A DNA stretch of 64,000 nt, taken from positions 434,001-498,000 of the forward strand of contig NZ_JAKRFI010000001.1 of the NCBI RefSeq assembly GCF_022348165.1, written 5' to 3'. This stretch comes from Halomonas sp. McH1-25 (GTDB lineage Bacteria > Pseudomonadota > Gammaproteobacteria > Pseudomonadales > Halomonadaceae). Every line of letters starts with the position of its first letter. Position 1 is the stretch's first letter. Shown one piece after another: positions 1 through 9,358 of this stretch. Both the position numbers and the translations under genes were made by a program. The notes under the pieces were generated by a model. It made no database searches. It had not been told where the DNA came from and saw nothing but the letters and a program-made list of their open reading frames with translations.

Positions 1-997
1 ACTCCTTGAACGGCACCGGACGTGGCGTTTCCGACGTGGAGGCCGGCAGTATCGGCATGGTGAAGTCGGGCTGCTCCCCGGTCAGGCTGTGCAGGAAAGC
101 CACGATATTGTCGATGCTTTCGGCATCCAGCTCCTGTCCCAACTGCAGTGTTGCCATCACGTCTACGGCTTTTTCCAGCTCCCAGTAAGCGCCGTCATGG
201 AAGTACGGGTAGGTCAGCTCGACGTTACGCAGGCTCGGCACCTTGAATGACATGCGGTCTGCATCCTTGCCGGTCACCTCGAAACGTCCCTGCGAGGGGT
301 TGTTGGTCAGGTATTTCTCGAACAACCCCATGCGCTGGAACGAGGTTCCGCCCACTGCCGGGCCATGGTGACAACCGGCGCAGCCGATTTCCTTGAACAG
401 CTGGTAACCCGCCTTTTCCGCATCGCTCAGGGCAGCGTCATTGCCCCGCAGCCATTGGTCGAAGCGCGAGTTCGGGGTGACCAGCGTCTTCTCGAACTCG
501 GCAATGGCGTCCGTCACCTCGGCGATGGTGATGGCTTCGGTGCCATACACCTCATCGAACATGGCGCGATATTCCGGAATCGATGTCAGCACGTCCACAG
601 CCAGGTTGTGGGTAAAGGCCATCTCCTTGGGATTGGCAATGGGTCCTGCAGCTTGCTCCTGGAGCGATTCGGCACGGCCGTCCCAGAACTGCGCAAGGCT
701 CAGGCTTGAATTCAGCACGGTCGGCGAGTTGATGGGGCCTTCCTGCCAATGGTGGCCGATGGAGGTCGGCAGGTTGTCGCTGCCGCCCAGGCTGAGGTTA
801 TGGCAGGAGTTACAGGAAATGAACCCTGATCGTGACAGCCGCGGATCGAAGAACAGCTTCTTGCCCAGTTCCACCTTGAGCGGTGCATCGACCGTAGCCG
901 GCTCGATGGGTTTGATCGGTTCTTCAGCGATGCGGTCGGCCCAGGCTGGCGCCGCCAGCCCCAAGGCGATAATGGCTCCCCACGCACTACGTTTCAT
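1..997 (-). CDS. ccpA: Di-heme cytochrome c peroxidase, partial (C-terminus beyond left edge)
   Basis: Reading from ATG at 997 gives a protein that runs off the left edge still open (about 332 residues visible). It starts with a Sec-type signal peptide of about 20 residues ending AWA, so the enzyme is periplasmic. Two heme c sites are visible, CNSCH near residue 62 and CAGCH near residue 206, the arrangement of the bacterial CcpA/MauG di-heme family. Known members reduce hydrogen peroxide with electrons from small c-type cytochromes or azurin. A perfect FNR/Anr box lies about 140 bases upstream, suggesting induction when oxygen is low. CcpA rather than MauG is the likelier assignment by length and motif spacing, but the last part of the protein is not visible. 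Confidence 0.9.
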   Translation of the reverse strand, partial: MKRSAWGAIIALGLAAPAWADRIAEEPIKPIEPATVDAPLKVELGKKLFFDPRLSRSGFISCNSCHNLSLGGSDNLPTSIGHHWQEGPINSPTVLNSSLSLAQFWDGRAESLQEQAAGPIANPKEMAFTHNLAVDVLTSIPEYRAMFDEVYGTEAITIAEVTDAIAEFEKTLVTPNSRFDQWLRGNDAALSDAEKAGYQLFKEIGCAGCHHGPAVGGTSFQRMGLFEKYLTNNPSQGRFEVTGKDADRMSFKVPSLRNVELTYPYFHDGAYWELEKAVDVMATLQLGQELDAESIDNIVAFLHSLTGEQPDFTMPILPASTSETPRPVPFKE

Positions 998-1133
998 GTC
1001 AGGCTCCCTTGCTGGAACGAGCCCGGCCCTGCGGCCCGGCAGCACATCTATTAGATGTGTCTTTATCTCGTTCCATTGTGAGAGCCCGGCGAAGGCATTT
1101 GATTGATGCCGGTCAATTCCTGCGCCAAGGGAC

Positions 1134-1147
1134 TTGATCGGGATCAA
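1134..1147 (-). promoter_or_regulatory. FNR/Anr binding box upstream of ccpA
   Basis: The palindrome TTGATCGGGATCAA is an exact match to the FNR/Anr consensus TTGAT-N4-ATCAA. It sits upstream of the cytochrome c peroxidase gene on the minus strand and overlaps the stop codon of the deaminase gene. A class II activator position (centre near -41) would put the transcript start near 1099, with the AT-richer stretch around 1099-1106 as a possible -10. Activation of the peroxidase under low oxygen is inferred from the known Anr control of ccpA in Pseudomonas. Confidence 0.75.
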
Positions 1148-2148
1148 ACCGCTTGGGAAAACTCGTCGAGCCTGGCCAAAAGCACCTGCCGACGCCCTTC
1201 CTCCATGAAGGCGACATCGATGGCATTGCGCGCCATCGAAACGAACGTCGCCCTGTCCCAGCCGAAAGCCTGCTCGCAAGCCATGTAGTTGTCCAGTACT
1301 CCCCCACCGAAATACGCCGGGTCGTCGGAATTGAGCGTGACCTTGAGTCCGGCATCCAGCAACTGGGGTAATGGATGGTCCTGGATCCGCTCGACCACCT
1401 TGAGCCGAACATTGGACAGCGGGCAGACGGTCAGCGGGATCCGGCTCTCGCGTAGCCTGGCGACCAGCTCGGGATCCTCCAGACAACGCACGCCATGGTC
1501 GATGCGACATACCTCGAGCAAGTCCAGCGCCTCACGAATGTAGTCGGCCGGCCCCTCCTCCCCGGCATGGGCGACACGTGGCAAGCCTAAGGTTTTTGCC
1601 CGGGCGAACACCTCGGCGAACTTGGACGGCGGATTGCCCGATTCGGCACTGTCCAGCCCAACGGCATCGATCAGCTCCAGGTAGGAGCCAGCCTGATCGA
1701 GTACGGCCATGGCATCCTCGGCGGGCTTGTCGCGTAGGAAGCTCATGATCAGTGCCGTGGATAGCCCCCACTCCCGCTCGGCATGGCGCATGGCCCGGGT
1801 CAGTCCCTCGATCTGCACGTCGAAGCCGACGCCGCGCGACAGATGCGCCTGCGGATCGAAGGAAAGCTCCACGTGCACGACCCCTTCGGCCTGGGCGCGA
1901 CGAAAGTAGTCGATGGCCAGGTCATGGAAGTCGTCGGCCGTGCGCAGCACCGCCATGCCCTGGTAATAGAGGTCCAGAAAGGATTGCAGATCGCTGAAAT
2001 CGTAGGCGGCTCGCACCTCGTCCACCGAGGAGTAAGGCAAGCTGACGGCATTGCGCTCGGCCAGCGCAAACATCAATTCCGGCTCCAACGAGCCTTCTAT
2101 ATGTAGATGCAGCTCGACCTTGGGCAGGGCTTTCAACCAATCCTTCAT
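1144..2148 (-). CDS. Adenine deaminase, adenosine-deaminase superfamily
   Basis: This 334-residue zinc amidohydrolase starts at the ATG at 2148, which has AGGAG seven bases upstream; a longer reading frame exists but lacks such a site. Metal and catalytic motifs are complete: HLH near the N-terminus (KVELHLHIEG), HAGEEG, IDHGVR and NSDDPAYFGG. The CPLSNVRLKV stretch and overall similarity to Pseudomonas PA0148-type proteins point to adenine (EC 3.5.4.2) rather than adenosine as substrate; this is family knowledge, not shown directly. Many automatic annotations would call it adenosine deaminase. It would act in cytoplasmic purine salvage, turning adenine to hypoxanthine. It has no obvious operon partner, lying between cydC and ccpA. 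Confidence 0.85.
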   Translation of the reverse strand: MKDWLKALPKVELHLHIEGSLEPELMFALAERNAVSLPYSSVDEVRAAYDFSDLQSFLDLYYQGMAVLRTADDFHDLAIDYFRRAQAEGVVHVELSFDPQAHLSRGVGFDVQIEGLTRAMRHAEREWGLSTALIMSFLRDKPAEDAMAVLDQAGSYLELIDAVGLDSAESGNPPSKFAEVFARAKTLGLPRVAHAGEEGPADYIREALDLLEVCRIDHGVRCLEDPELVARLRESRIPLTVCPLSNVRLKVVERIQDHPLPQLLDAGLKVTLNSDDPAYFGGGVLDNYMACEQAFGWDRATFVSMARNAIDVAFMEEGRRQVLLARLDEFSQAV

Positions 2149-2207
2149 CGCGTCACTCCTCATCGGGTTTGAGCCATCTTGCCGTGACTTGACCAGTTGC
2201 GCAAAGT

Positions 2208-3935
2208 CTAGGTGAGCCGCCCTTCCCGCAGGCGTAAGGCTCGATCGACCGAAGGAAGGCCCGCCTCGTCGTGCGCCAGATAGATGACGGTGCGCCCGGC
2301 CAGACAATCGTCCAGCCTTGAGGCGATATAGGCTGCCGTCGTTGCATCCAGCCCGGAAAATGGCTCGTCGAGAATCACCAGATCCGGATCGCACAGCAGT
2401 ACCCGTGCCAGGGCCACGCGGCGGGCCTGGCCACCGGAAAGCTGACGCCCCGACTCGCCGACCCATGTGTCCAGTCCCTGCGGCAGCTCACGAGCCCAGG
2501 CTGCCAGATCGACGATACTCAGCACGTCCCATAGCCGTGCGTCATCGGCCTGGGCATCGCCCAGGCGCAAATTGGCTGCCAGCGTGTCATGAAAAAGCTC
2601 GGCGTGCTGAGTCAGATAGCCGATGCGTGAACGTAGCTCGCCCAACGCCACCTGACGCACGTTGTTGCCACCGATGAGGACCTGCCCCTGCTCGGGTTCG
2701 ATCAGTCGAGTGGCCAGCTTGGCGACACTCGACTTGCCGGCCCCCGACTCGCCCAGCAATGCGACACGCTCTCCGGCATGCACGCTGAACGACACACGCT
2801 CGAGCGCCGGAGTCACGCTACGGACCTCGCTAGGCAACCCCGTGCCGGAATAGTCCAACGAGACATCGACCATCTCCAGGGACAACGCCCCCTCGGGCAA
2901 GGCCTCGGGAGCCTGTGGTTCGCGAATCGCGCCACGCAACGAGGCAATTCCGTTGAGGCGCTCGGCCGCGGCCAAGGTACTGCCGAAATGCGTGAAGCCA
3001 CTGGGCAACATCGCCAGCGCTTCGCTCATGGCGAGTACGGCCAGGGGCATCATGACCATGACCGGCCCGCTTATCTCACCGGCACCGAATGCCCGGGCTC
3101 CCAGCCATAGGGCCAACACTGCGCTCAGCGTAACGCCCATGCCCACCAGGGCATTACCCAACGCCTGATAGCGCCCGAGCCGACGCTGGTCCTCGTACAA
3201 GGCGCGCTCTTCGTCGGCCAATGCACGGCGATGCGTGGCCAGCGTGCCGTAGCAGCGCAACTCGGCCAAGCCTTGCATCTGTTCGATACTGCGCATGCGT
3301 AGCCGATCGAGGGTGGCTATTCTGCGCCGGCTGGCCGCCAACCCGAGACGGGCCTGGCCCACCACCAGCCATAGCCATAATCCGAGCAAGGGAATGGCAA
3401 CCGCCACGCCGATGCCCGGCACGAACAGCCCCAGCAGAATACCGATGCCGGCAATCGCCAGCAATGCCACCAGTGGCGGTGCCAATAGGCGTAGGTAGAG
3501 GCTATCCAGCGCATCGATGTCCGCCGTCAGGCGGTTGAGCCATTCGGAGGCGCGCAACTGGCCCACCACGCGTTCATCCAGGCGAGTCATGACGGTGAAC
3601 ATGCCGGCACGCAGGTCGGCAAGCAGGCGCAGCACCGTCTCGTGGTTGTAGACACGCTCCACATAACGCACCACGCTGCGCCCGACGGCAAAGAAGCGGA
3701 TGCCGGCGCCGGGACGGTAAATATCGAGCGTGGCCTGGATGCCGGCGGCGAGCATCAGCCCGGTAACCGCCGTCGCCGTGATGAACCAGCCGGACAGCGC
3801 CAGCAGGCCAATCGCGGCAGCGACGGTAAGCAGTATCAACAAGCCACCCAGCCACAGCCGGCGGCGTCGCCGGCCAAGCACTTTCATCCAAGGACGAAAG
3901 GTGGCAGTCAGCGTCGCGTCATTGCTCGATTTCAT
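2208..3935 (-). CDS. cydC: Heterodimeric ABC exporter subunit CydC
   Basis: This 575-residue half-transporter carries an N-terminal six-helix membrane domain (about residues 25-320) and a C-terminal ATPase with Walker A GESGAGKSS, signature LSGGQARRVALAR and Walker B VILDEP. With CydD it forms the inner-membrane exporter needed to assemble cytochrome bd; studies of the E. coli complex connect it to glutathione, cysteine and heme. The start overlaps the end of cydD by 17 bases, so the two are translationally coupled. It is the last gene of the cydABDC operon. CydC rather than CydD is assigned by gene order and family resemblance; the two halves are paralogous. Confidence 0.9.
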   Translation of the reverse strand: MKSSNDATLTATFRPWMKVLGRRRRRLWLGGLLILLTVAAAIGLLALSGWFITATAVTGLMLAAGIQATLDIYRPGAGIRFFAVGRSVVRYVERVYNHETVLRLLADLRAGMFTVMTRLDERVVGQLRASEWLNRLTADIDALDSLYLRLLAPPLVALLAIAGIGILLGLFVPGIGVAVAIPLLGLWLWLVVGQARLGLAASRRRIATLDRLRMRSIEQMQGLAELRCYGTLATHRRALADEERALYEDQRRLGRYQALGNALVGMGVTLSAVLALWLGARAFGAGEISGPVMVMMPLAVLAMSEALAMLPSGFTHFGSTLAAAERLNGIASLRGAIREPQAPEALPEGALSLEMVDVSLDYSGTGLPSEVRSVTPALERVSFSVHAGERVALLGESGAGKSSVAKLATRLIEPEQGQVLIGGNNVRQVALGELRSRIGYLTQHAELFHDTLAANLRLGDAQADDARLWDVLSIVDLAAWARELPQGLDTWVGESGRQLSGGQARRVALARVLLCDPDLVILDEPFSGLDATTAAYIASRLDDCLAGRTVIYLAHDEAGLPSVDRALRLREGRLT

Positions 3936-5619
3936 TGCGTCCTCGCCGTTGGGAATCGATCACTCGGCCTTCGCTCAACGTAAGTACGCGATCCGCCATG
4001 TCTATCAATGCCGGGTGATGCGTGGCCACGATCAAGGTTCTGCCTGCGTCGATAAGGCGGCGCAGCGAGCCGATGATCTGGGCCTCGGTGTCGACATCCA
4101 GGCTGGCGGTCGGCTCGTCGAGCAGTACAAGCGGCGCCTGCGAGAGAAATACACGCGCCAACGCCAAGCGCTGCGCCTGCCCGCCCGACAGTCCCAGGCC
4201 GCGCTCCCCCAGGGAAGTGTCGAGCCCGTCAGGCAGCGTGTCGATCAGCGCACCCAATCCGGCCTGACGGACAGCGTCATACAGACGCGCCTCGTCTGCA
4301 TCGGGTGCAGCCAGGCGCAGGTTGTCTGCCAGGCTGCCCTTGACCAGCCAAGGACGCTGATCCATCCAGGCAATGGGCGCTGCAGGGGATACCTCATAGC
4401 TTCCCTCGGCCGGTGTGACGAACCCGCCCAGCAAGTGCAGCAAGGTCGATTTTCCCGTTCCCGAAGGCCCTGTCACGGCCAGGCACTCGCCGGGCTCGAT
4501 GACGAGATCCAGCGGCCCGAGTACACGTCCGCGCTCGGGATAACTCACCACGACGTTTTCGAGGTCAACACGCGAACCGCTTGCCTGCCCCTCGGTCTCG
4601 GAAACCTCGGCCGGTACGGGCTCGGCGGGCGCCGGACGCTTGAGCAGCTTCACCAGAGCGTCCGCGGCCCCCAGTGCCGCCGCTCTATCGTGATAGTGCT
4701 GCGACAGGGTGCGTAACGGCTGAAAGAATTCCGGCGCCAGGAGCAGAACGAACAAGCCACTAAACAGAGTCAGTTCATCGGCCGGCCCGAACGAGATGTA
4801 TCCCAGCAACCCGAACCCGATATAGATAGCGACTACGGCAATCGCCACCGAGGCGAAGAACTCGAGGACGGCCGACGACAGAAAGGCGATACGCAGCGTG
4901 CGCATGCTGCGCTGTCGATAATCGTCCGCTGCCGTGAACACCTCATCGACGCTTCGCTCGGTGCGGTTGAACAGCTGCAGCGTCGTTACGCCACGGACCC
5001 GGTCGAGAAAGTGCCCGGCCAGTCGAGTCACGGCCAGAAACTGCTCACGGTTGAGCCGCTCGGCCCCCATGCCCACCAGGGCCATGAACAACGGAATCAA
5101 GGGAGCCGCGAGAAGCAGAAACAGCGCCGCCAACCAGTCTAGCCACAGCACGACGCATAATATGATCAGTGGCAACACGACGGCCAGGCGGAGCTGAGGC
5201 AGAAAACGCGAGAAATAACCGTCTAGCGCTTCGACCTGCTCTACCACTTGGCCGCCCAGGCCCGCACTGTGCTGATCGCTGAGACGCTGGGGTCCTAGCG
5301 CTGCCAGGTGATCCAGCAACTCGGCGCGGAGGCGCGAGCGCACCCGCACTCCAGCCTCGTTGCCGGCGCTTTCCTGGCCCCACTGGGCCAGGGCACGCAG
5401 TACGACGACCAACGCCAGACCCATGAAAGGCCATATCAGTTCGTCGGCCGGGATGCCCTCTATGGTCAAGCGACTGACGATCCAGGCAAGCAGGCCCATC
5501 TGAACGATCGTCAGGCACCCCACGACCACCCCCAGCGCCACGACTTGCGCCAAGAGAACTCGAACGCGGGTCGCCTGATGGCGCAGCCAGCCACGCGGAG
5601 TTAGATCGGACTCCTCCAT
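3919..5619 (-). CDS. cydD: Heterodimeric ABC exporter subunit CydD
   Basis: The 566-residue protein has membrane helices in roughly residues 20-310 followed by a nucleotide-binding domain with Walker A GPSGTGKST, signature LGLSGGQAQRLALAR and Walker B VLLDEPTASLD. It is the partner half of CydC in the cytochrome bd assembly exporter of the inner membrane. The gene begins 6 bases after the end of cydB and overlaps cydC, so all four cyd genes are probably one transcript. Having the assembly factor directly behind the oxidase genes supports the assignment over a generic multidrug exporter. Confidence 0.92.
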   Translation of the reverse strand: MEESDLTPRGWLRHQATRVRVLLAQVVALGVVVGCLTIVQMGLLAWIVSRLTIEGIPADELIWPFMGLALVVVLRALAQWGQESAGNEAGVRVRSRLRAELLDHLAALGPQRLSDQHSAGLGGQVVEQVEALDGYFSRFLPQLRLAVVLPLIILCVVLWLDWLAALFLLLAAPLIPLFMALVGMGAERLNREQFLAVTRLAGHFLDRVRGVTTLQLFNRTERSVDEVFTAADDYRQRSMRTLRIAFLSSAVLEFFASVAIAVVAIYIGFGLLGYISFGPADELTLFSGLFVLLLAPEFFQPLRTLSQHYHDRAAALGAADALVKLLKRPAPAEPVPAEVSETEGQASGSRVDLENVVVSYPERGRVLGPLDLVIEPGECLAVTGPSGTGKSTLLHLLGGFVTPAEGSYEVSPAAPIAWMDQRPWLVKGSLADNLRLAAPDADEARLYDAVRQAGLGALIDTLPDGLDTSLGERGLGLSGGQAQRLALARVFLSQAPLVLLDEPTASLDVDTEAQIIGSLRRLIDAGRTLIVATHHPALIDMADRVLTLSEGRVIDSQRRGRNEIEQ

Positions 5620-5625
5620 AAGCGC

Positions 5626-6627
5626 TCAGTGGTACCCTTCGCCCGGCCGTACCTTGCCTCGGAACACCCAGTACGCCCAGGCGGTATAGCCGAGAATGAT
5701 CGGAATGACGAACAATGTCCCGATCAGCAAGAACAGCTGAGAACTCGGCGAAGCGGCGGCATCCCATAGCGTGTGGTTGGGGGGCACCACGTATGGCCAG
5801 CGGCTGACCAGCAGCCCCAGATAGGTAAAGATGAACATGCTCAAGGTGGCCAGGAACGGCAGCCTGTCGCGCCGCTGTTTGACCGCCCAGAACAGCAGAG
5901 CGGCGCTGAGCAGCGCCATTGCCGGCAATATCCAGATGAACTGGATATTGCTGAACCAGCGATTCCAGACATTGGGATCGACATACGGCGTCCACAAGCT
6001 GACGATGGCGAACACCAGCAGTACGCCGGCGAGCAGCTTGGGCACGAGACGGAAGGCCCAGTCCTGAACTGCACCCTCGGTCTTCATGATGATCCAGGTT
6101 GCCCCCAGCAGCGCCAGCCCTGCCATCATGCCCAGTCCGGTCATGATGGTGAACGGCGTCAGCCAGTCGAAGGGGCCGCCGGCAAACGTCCGGCTTTCGG
6201 TTTCGAAGCCGAGAATATAGGCGCCTACCACGGCACCCTGGGCGAAAGCCGCCACAGCGGAGCCGCCGGCAAATGCCAGGTTCCACCATTTGCGCGAACG
6301 ATGCGACTTGAAGCGCAGTTCGAACGCCACGCCCCGGAAGATCAACGCGGCGACCATCAGAAAGACGCCGATGTAAAGCGCCGGCAAAATAATGGTGTAA
6401 ACCAGCGGAAACGCCCCTAGCAACGTCGTGCCCGCCAATACCAGCCAGGTCTCATTGCCGTCCCAGATCGGCGCCCCGGTATTCATCATGACGTCACGAG
6501 CCTCTTCGTCGGGAGCCAGCGGGAAGAGAATACCCATGCCCAGCACGAAACCGTCCAGGAGCACGTACATGATGATGCTGAAGGCAATGATGACAGCCCA
6601 GATGGTCGATAAAACGTAGGTATCCAT
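5626..6627 (-). CDS. cydB: Cytochrome bd-type quinol oxidase subunit II
   Basis: A 333-residue integral membrane protein with many hydrophobic helices, of typical CydB/CioB length. The N-terminal stretch (DGFVLGMGIL) and the GNETWLVL segment near residue 55 are characteristic of the family. It pairs with CydA to form the terminal oxidase that takes electrons from ubiquinol to oxygen without pumping protons. A strong ribosome site (AAGGAGGGG) precedes the ATG at 6627, and the gene starts 3 bases after cydA ends. Being paired with a short-loop CydA makes CioB an equally good name. Confidence 0.93.
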   Translation of the reverse strand: MDTYVLSTIWAVIIAFSIIMYVLLDGFVLGMGILFPLAPDEEARDVMMNTGAPIWDGNETWLVLAGTTLLGAFPLVYTIILPALYIGVFLMVAALIFRGVAFELRFKSHRSRKWWNLAFAGGSAVAAFAQGAVVGAYILGFETESRTFAGGPFDWLTPFTIMTGLGMMAGLALLGATWIIMKTEGAVQDWAFRLVPKLLAGVLLVFAIVSLWTPYVDPNVWNRWFSNIQFIWILPAMALLSAALLFWAVKQRRDRLPFLATLSMFIFTYLGLLVSRWPYVVPPNHTLWDAAASPSSQLFLLIGTLFVIPIILGYTAWAYWVFRGKVRPGEGYH

Positions 6628-6630
6628 AGG

Positions 6631-8043
6631 TTATCCCCTCCTTGGTGCAGCATCGTCTTCGCTATCGAACGACACATGCGAGGCCGACATGGGACGCATG
6701 GGGCGATGGCTTTCCTCGGTGCCAGCCTCGTCTTCCTGAATCCCCTTGCGTATTACCCGCGTAAGGTAATAGAGCCCAGCCCAGAAAATGACGGCGTAAA
6801 CGGCGATATAGCCCAGCAGGGTGAACCACACCATCCCCGTACTCAGTGACGGCGTTACCCCTTCGGCATGGGTCATCATGCCGTAAACCAGCCAGGGAGC
6901 CCGCCCGGTTTCGGTCGTGATCCAGCCGGCAAGCAGGGCAATGAATGGCGTCACGCTCATCAGTCTCAATCCCTGCAGGAACCACCGGCTGGTATAGACC
7001 TTGCCGCCACGGCGCAATACCAGCCCGACTACAGCAAACACAATCATCAACACCCCCAGCCCCACCATGATGCGGAACCCGAAGAAGGTGAACCACACGG
7101 GAGGCTGTCTGTCGCGGGCCACCTCGTTCAGGCCGGGCAGCTCAGCGTTGGGATCGTGGGCCAGGATCAGACTGCCCAGTTTGGGAATGCCGACCTCGAA
7201 GTGGTTGGTCTGGTTTTCCTGATCGGGAATCGCAAAGAGCAGCAATGGTACGGATTCCTCGGTTTCCCAGATGGCCTCTATCGCCGAGATCTTGGCCGGC
7301 TGATGCTCCAGTGTATTCAGGCCATGAAAGTCACCGATTACCGCTTGAGCCGGCGCCGCAAACAACAGTAGCCATAGGGTCATCGATAGTGCCTTGCGGT
7401 TGGCTTCGACATCGTGCTTGCGCAGCAAATACCAGGCGCTCACCCCAGCCACGACAAAACCGCCAGCCAAGAAGGACGCCATTACCATATGCGCCAGACG
7501 GTAAGGAAAGGACGGATTGAAGATTGCATCGAACCAGGAAGTGACATGGAAGACGCCGTCACGGAACTCGACCCCATCCGGGGTATGCATCCAGCTGTTG
7601 CCAGCCAAGATCCAGAAGGATGAAATGAGCGTACCCAGGGCGACCATGATGGCAGCGAACAGATGCACACCCGGTGATACGCGATCGCGACCAAACAGCA
7701 GTACCCCGAGAAACCCCGCTTCCAGGAAGAAGGCCGTCAGCACCTCATAGCTGAGCATGGGTCCGAAAAAGTTGGCTGTCGCCTGCGAAAAATTGCTCCA
7801 GTTGGTACCGAACTGAAAAGCCATGACGATGCCCGACACCACGCCCATGCCGAAGACAACGGCAAACACCTTGGTCCAGAAAATCGACAATCTCTCCCAG
7901 GCTTGATTGCCCGTCGAGACAAAAAGCCCCTGAAGCAGCGCCACGAACGAAGCTATGCCGATCGAAAAGGCGGGAAATATCGCGTGAAAAGAGACAACGA
8001 AGGCGAACTGCAATCGCGATAGAAGTATCGGATCAAGTTCCAT
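6631..8043 (-). CDS. cydA: Cytochrome bd-type quinol oxidase subunit I, CIO-like short form
   Basis: This 470-residue multi-helix subunit begins MELDPILLSRLQFAF, with the conserved N-terminal histidine of the heme b595/d region nearby (FHAIFPAF). QFGTNW and the LAHMVMASF segment are further family landmarks. It is clearly shorter than E. coli CydA (522 residues), with a compact quinol loop, as in the cyanide-insensitive oxidases (CioA) of Pseudomonas. The usual GRQPW motif reads GRAPW here. The start has a good AGGAG site. It heads the operon cydA-cydB-cydD-cydC; the 270 bases upstream, shared with an exchanger gene end, hold its promoter, but I could not identify a regulator box there. Confidence 0.93.
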   Translation of the reverse strand: MELDPILLSRLQFAFVVSFHAIFPAFSIGIASFVALLQGLFVSTGNQAWERLSIFWTKVFAVVFGMGVVSGIVMAFQFGTNWSNFSQATANFFGPMLSYEVLTAFFLEAGFLGVLLFGRDRVSPGVHLFAAIMVALGTLISSFWILAGNSWMHTPDGVEFRDGVFHVTSWFDAIFNPSFPYRLAHMVMASFLAGGFVVAGVSAWYLLRKHDVEANRKALSMTLWLLLFAAPAQAVIGDFHGLNTLEHQPAKISAIEAIWETEESVPLLLFAIPDQENQTNHFEVGIPKLGSLILAHDPNAELPGLNEVARDRQPPVWFTFFGFRIMVGLGVLMIVFAVVGLVLRRGGKVYTSRWFLQGLRLMSVTPFIALLAGWITTETGRAPWLVYGMMTHAEGVTPSLSTGMVWFTLLGYIAVYAVIFWAGLYYLTRVIRKGIQEDEAGTEESHRPMRPMSASHVSFDSEDDAAPRRG

Positions 8044-8313
8044 GGCTTCTCCTTGACATTAGTCGTGGTTCAGAGGCAGCCGTCGATGCGTTTTTCGGGT
8101 CTTCCCGATTATTGTCACTCGGGCCGAGTGGCCGTCGCGCATTCGTAAACGACACACAGAGGATAGTCATTCACGCAGCTTATGCCGCAAAACAAACAGT
8201 ATCCGGGCGTAGTACGATCTCGTTAACGCCATGCTACGCAATCGATAACGACACTTGAAGCTTATCCACCCGCCCCAGGTGTGTCTCGTTGACGCAGCTG
8301 GCGGAACTCACCG

Positions 8314-9285
8314 CTAAACGGTAAGGGCCGAGCCGATCAGGTAGGCGTTGTAGCCAAGGTAGGCCATGAGCAGCAGCGCGGCTTGCCAACGCAAGATTCG
8401 CCCCGGGCCGCCGCGGCCAAGACAAAAGAGGGCCATGACCAGCGTCAGCGCCGCCATCACCGGCCAGTCTCGATAGAGGGCTTCCGACGCGGTATGGATC
8501 GGCGCAATGACCCCCGCCAGCCCAACCACGCCAAGGGTGTTATATAGATTGGACCCCACCACATTGCCCAACACCATGTCGTGCTCTCGCTTGCGCACGG
8601 CGCTGATCGACGAGGCCAGTTCAGGCAATGACGTTCCAATGGCGACGACAGTCAAACCGATGATCAGATCGCTGACCCCCATCGCCTCGGCTACGCTCAC
8701 CGCCCCCCAGACCAACAGCCGTGAGCTGGCGACGAGCACTACCAGCCCGAACCCGGTCCAGATCATGCCCTGACGAAGCGACATGCCTTGGCCCGCTGTT
8801 CGGCTTTCATCCAGGTCAACCGGCTGTTTCCTGGCGCGTCGTCGTGCTCGCAGAATACTGAGCACGACGACCGCAGCGAGGAGGAAGAGCAGTAATGCCG
8901 AATCGATTCGTGAAATCGTGCCATCCAGCAGCAAGGCACCGGAGAGCAACGTGACTGCCCCCAGAACGGGCAGCTCCAGACGCAGCAACTGGCCATGCAC
9001 GGCGAGTGGACTCAGCAATGCCACAACGCCGAGAATCAAGCCGATATTGGCAACATTCGAGCCGTAGGCGTTACCCAATGCCAGACCGGGACTCCCCTGT
9101 ATGGCGGCCAGCGCGGACACCACCATCTCCGGCGCCGACGTACCGAACCCGATGATCAGCAAGCCGACCAGAAGCGGTGGCATCCCCAGATGGAAAGCGG
9201 TGGCCGCCGCGCCGTCAATGAAGCGATCGGCACTCCAGGCCAGCAGGATGAGTCCTATGACGATAGACAACAGAGGAAGCCACAC
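8314..9285 (-). CDS. CaCA-family sodium/calcium-type antiporter (copy 1)
   Basis: A 323-residue membrane protein of the YrbG-like calcium/cation antiporter family. Both alpha repeats are visible: GFGTSAPEMVVSALA with GNAYGSNVANIG in the N-terminal half and AIGTSLPELASSIS with GNVVGSNLYNTLG in the C-terminal half, each contributing acidic cation-binding residues. A basic cytoplasmic loop (around residue 150) separates the halves. Known relatives exchange Ca2+ or other cations for Na+ or H+; the substrate here is unknown. It lies 73 bases behind a paralogue of identical length, indicating a tandem duplication. In a halophile a role in cation homeostasis is plausible but inferred. Confidence 0.88.
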   Translation of the reverse strand: MWLPLLSIVIGLILLAWSADRFIDGAAATAFHLGMPPLLVGLLIIGFGTSAPEMVVSALAAIQGSPGLALGNAYGSNVANIGLILGVVALLSPLAVHGQLLRLELPVLGAVTLLSGALLLDGTISRIDSALLLFLLAAVVVLSILRARRRARKQPVDLDESRTAGQGMSLRQGMIWTGFGLVVLVASSRLLVWGAVSVAEAMGVSDLIIGLTVVAIGTSLPELASSISAVRKREHDMVLGNVVGSNLYNTLGVVGLAGVIAPIHTASEALYRDWPVMAALTLVMALFCLGRGGPGRILRWQAALLLMAYLGYNAYLIGSALTV

Positions 9286-9358
9286 GTCCCTGTCTCCTCT
9301 TGTCAGATGCGCATGCCGGATTCAGGATCCCTTCCATCACCGGCATGGCATGTGTGAA

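Noticed and set aside
5045-6289. Minus-strand 414-codon frame across cydD and cydB
   Set aside because: It overlaps two certain genes in another frame, is extremely Arg/Gly/Ala-rich and has no domain.
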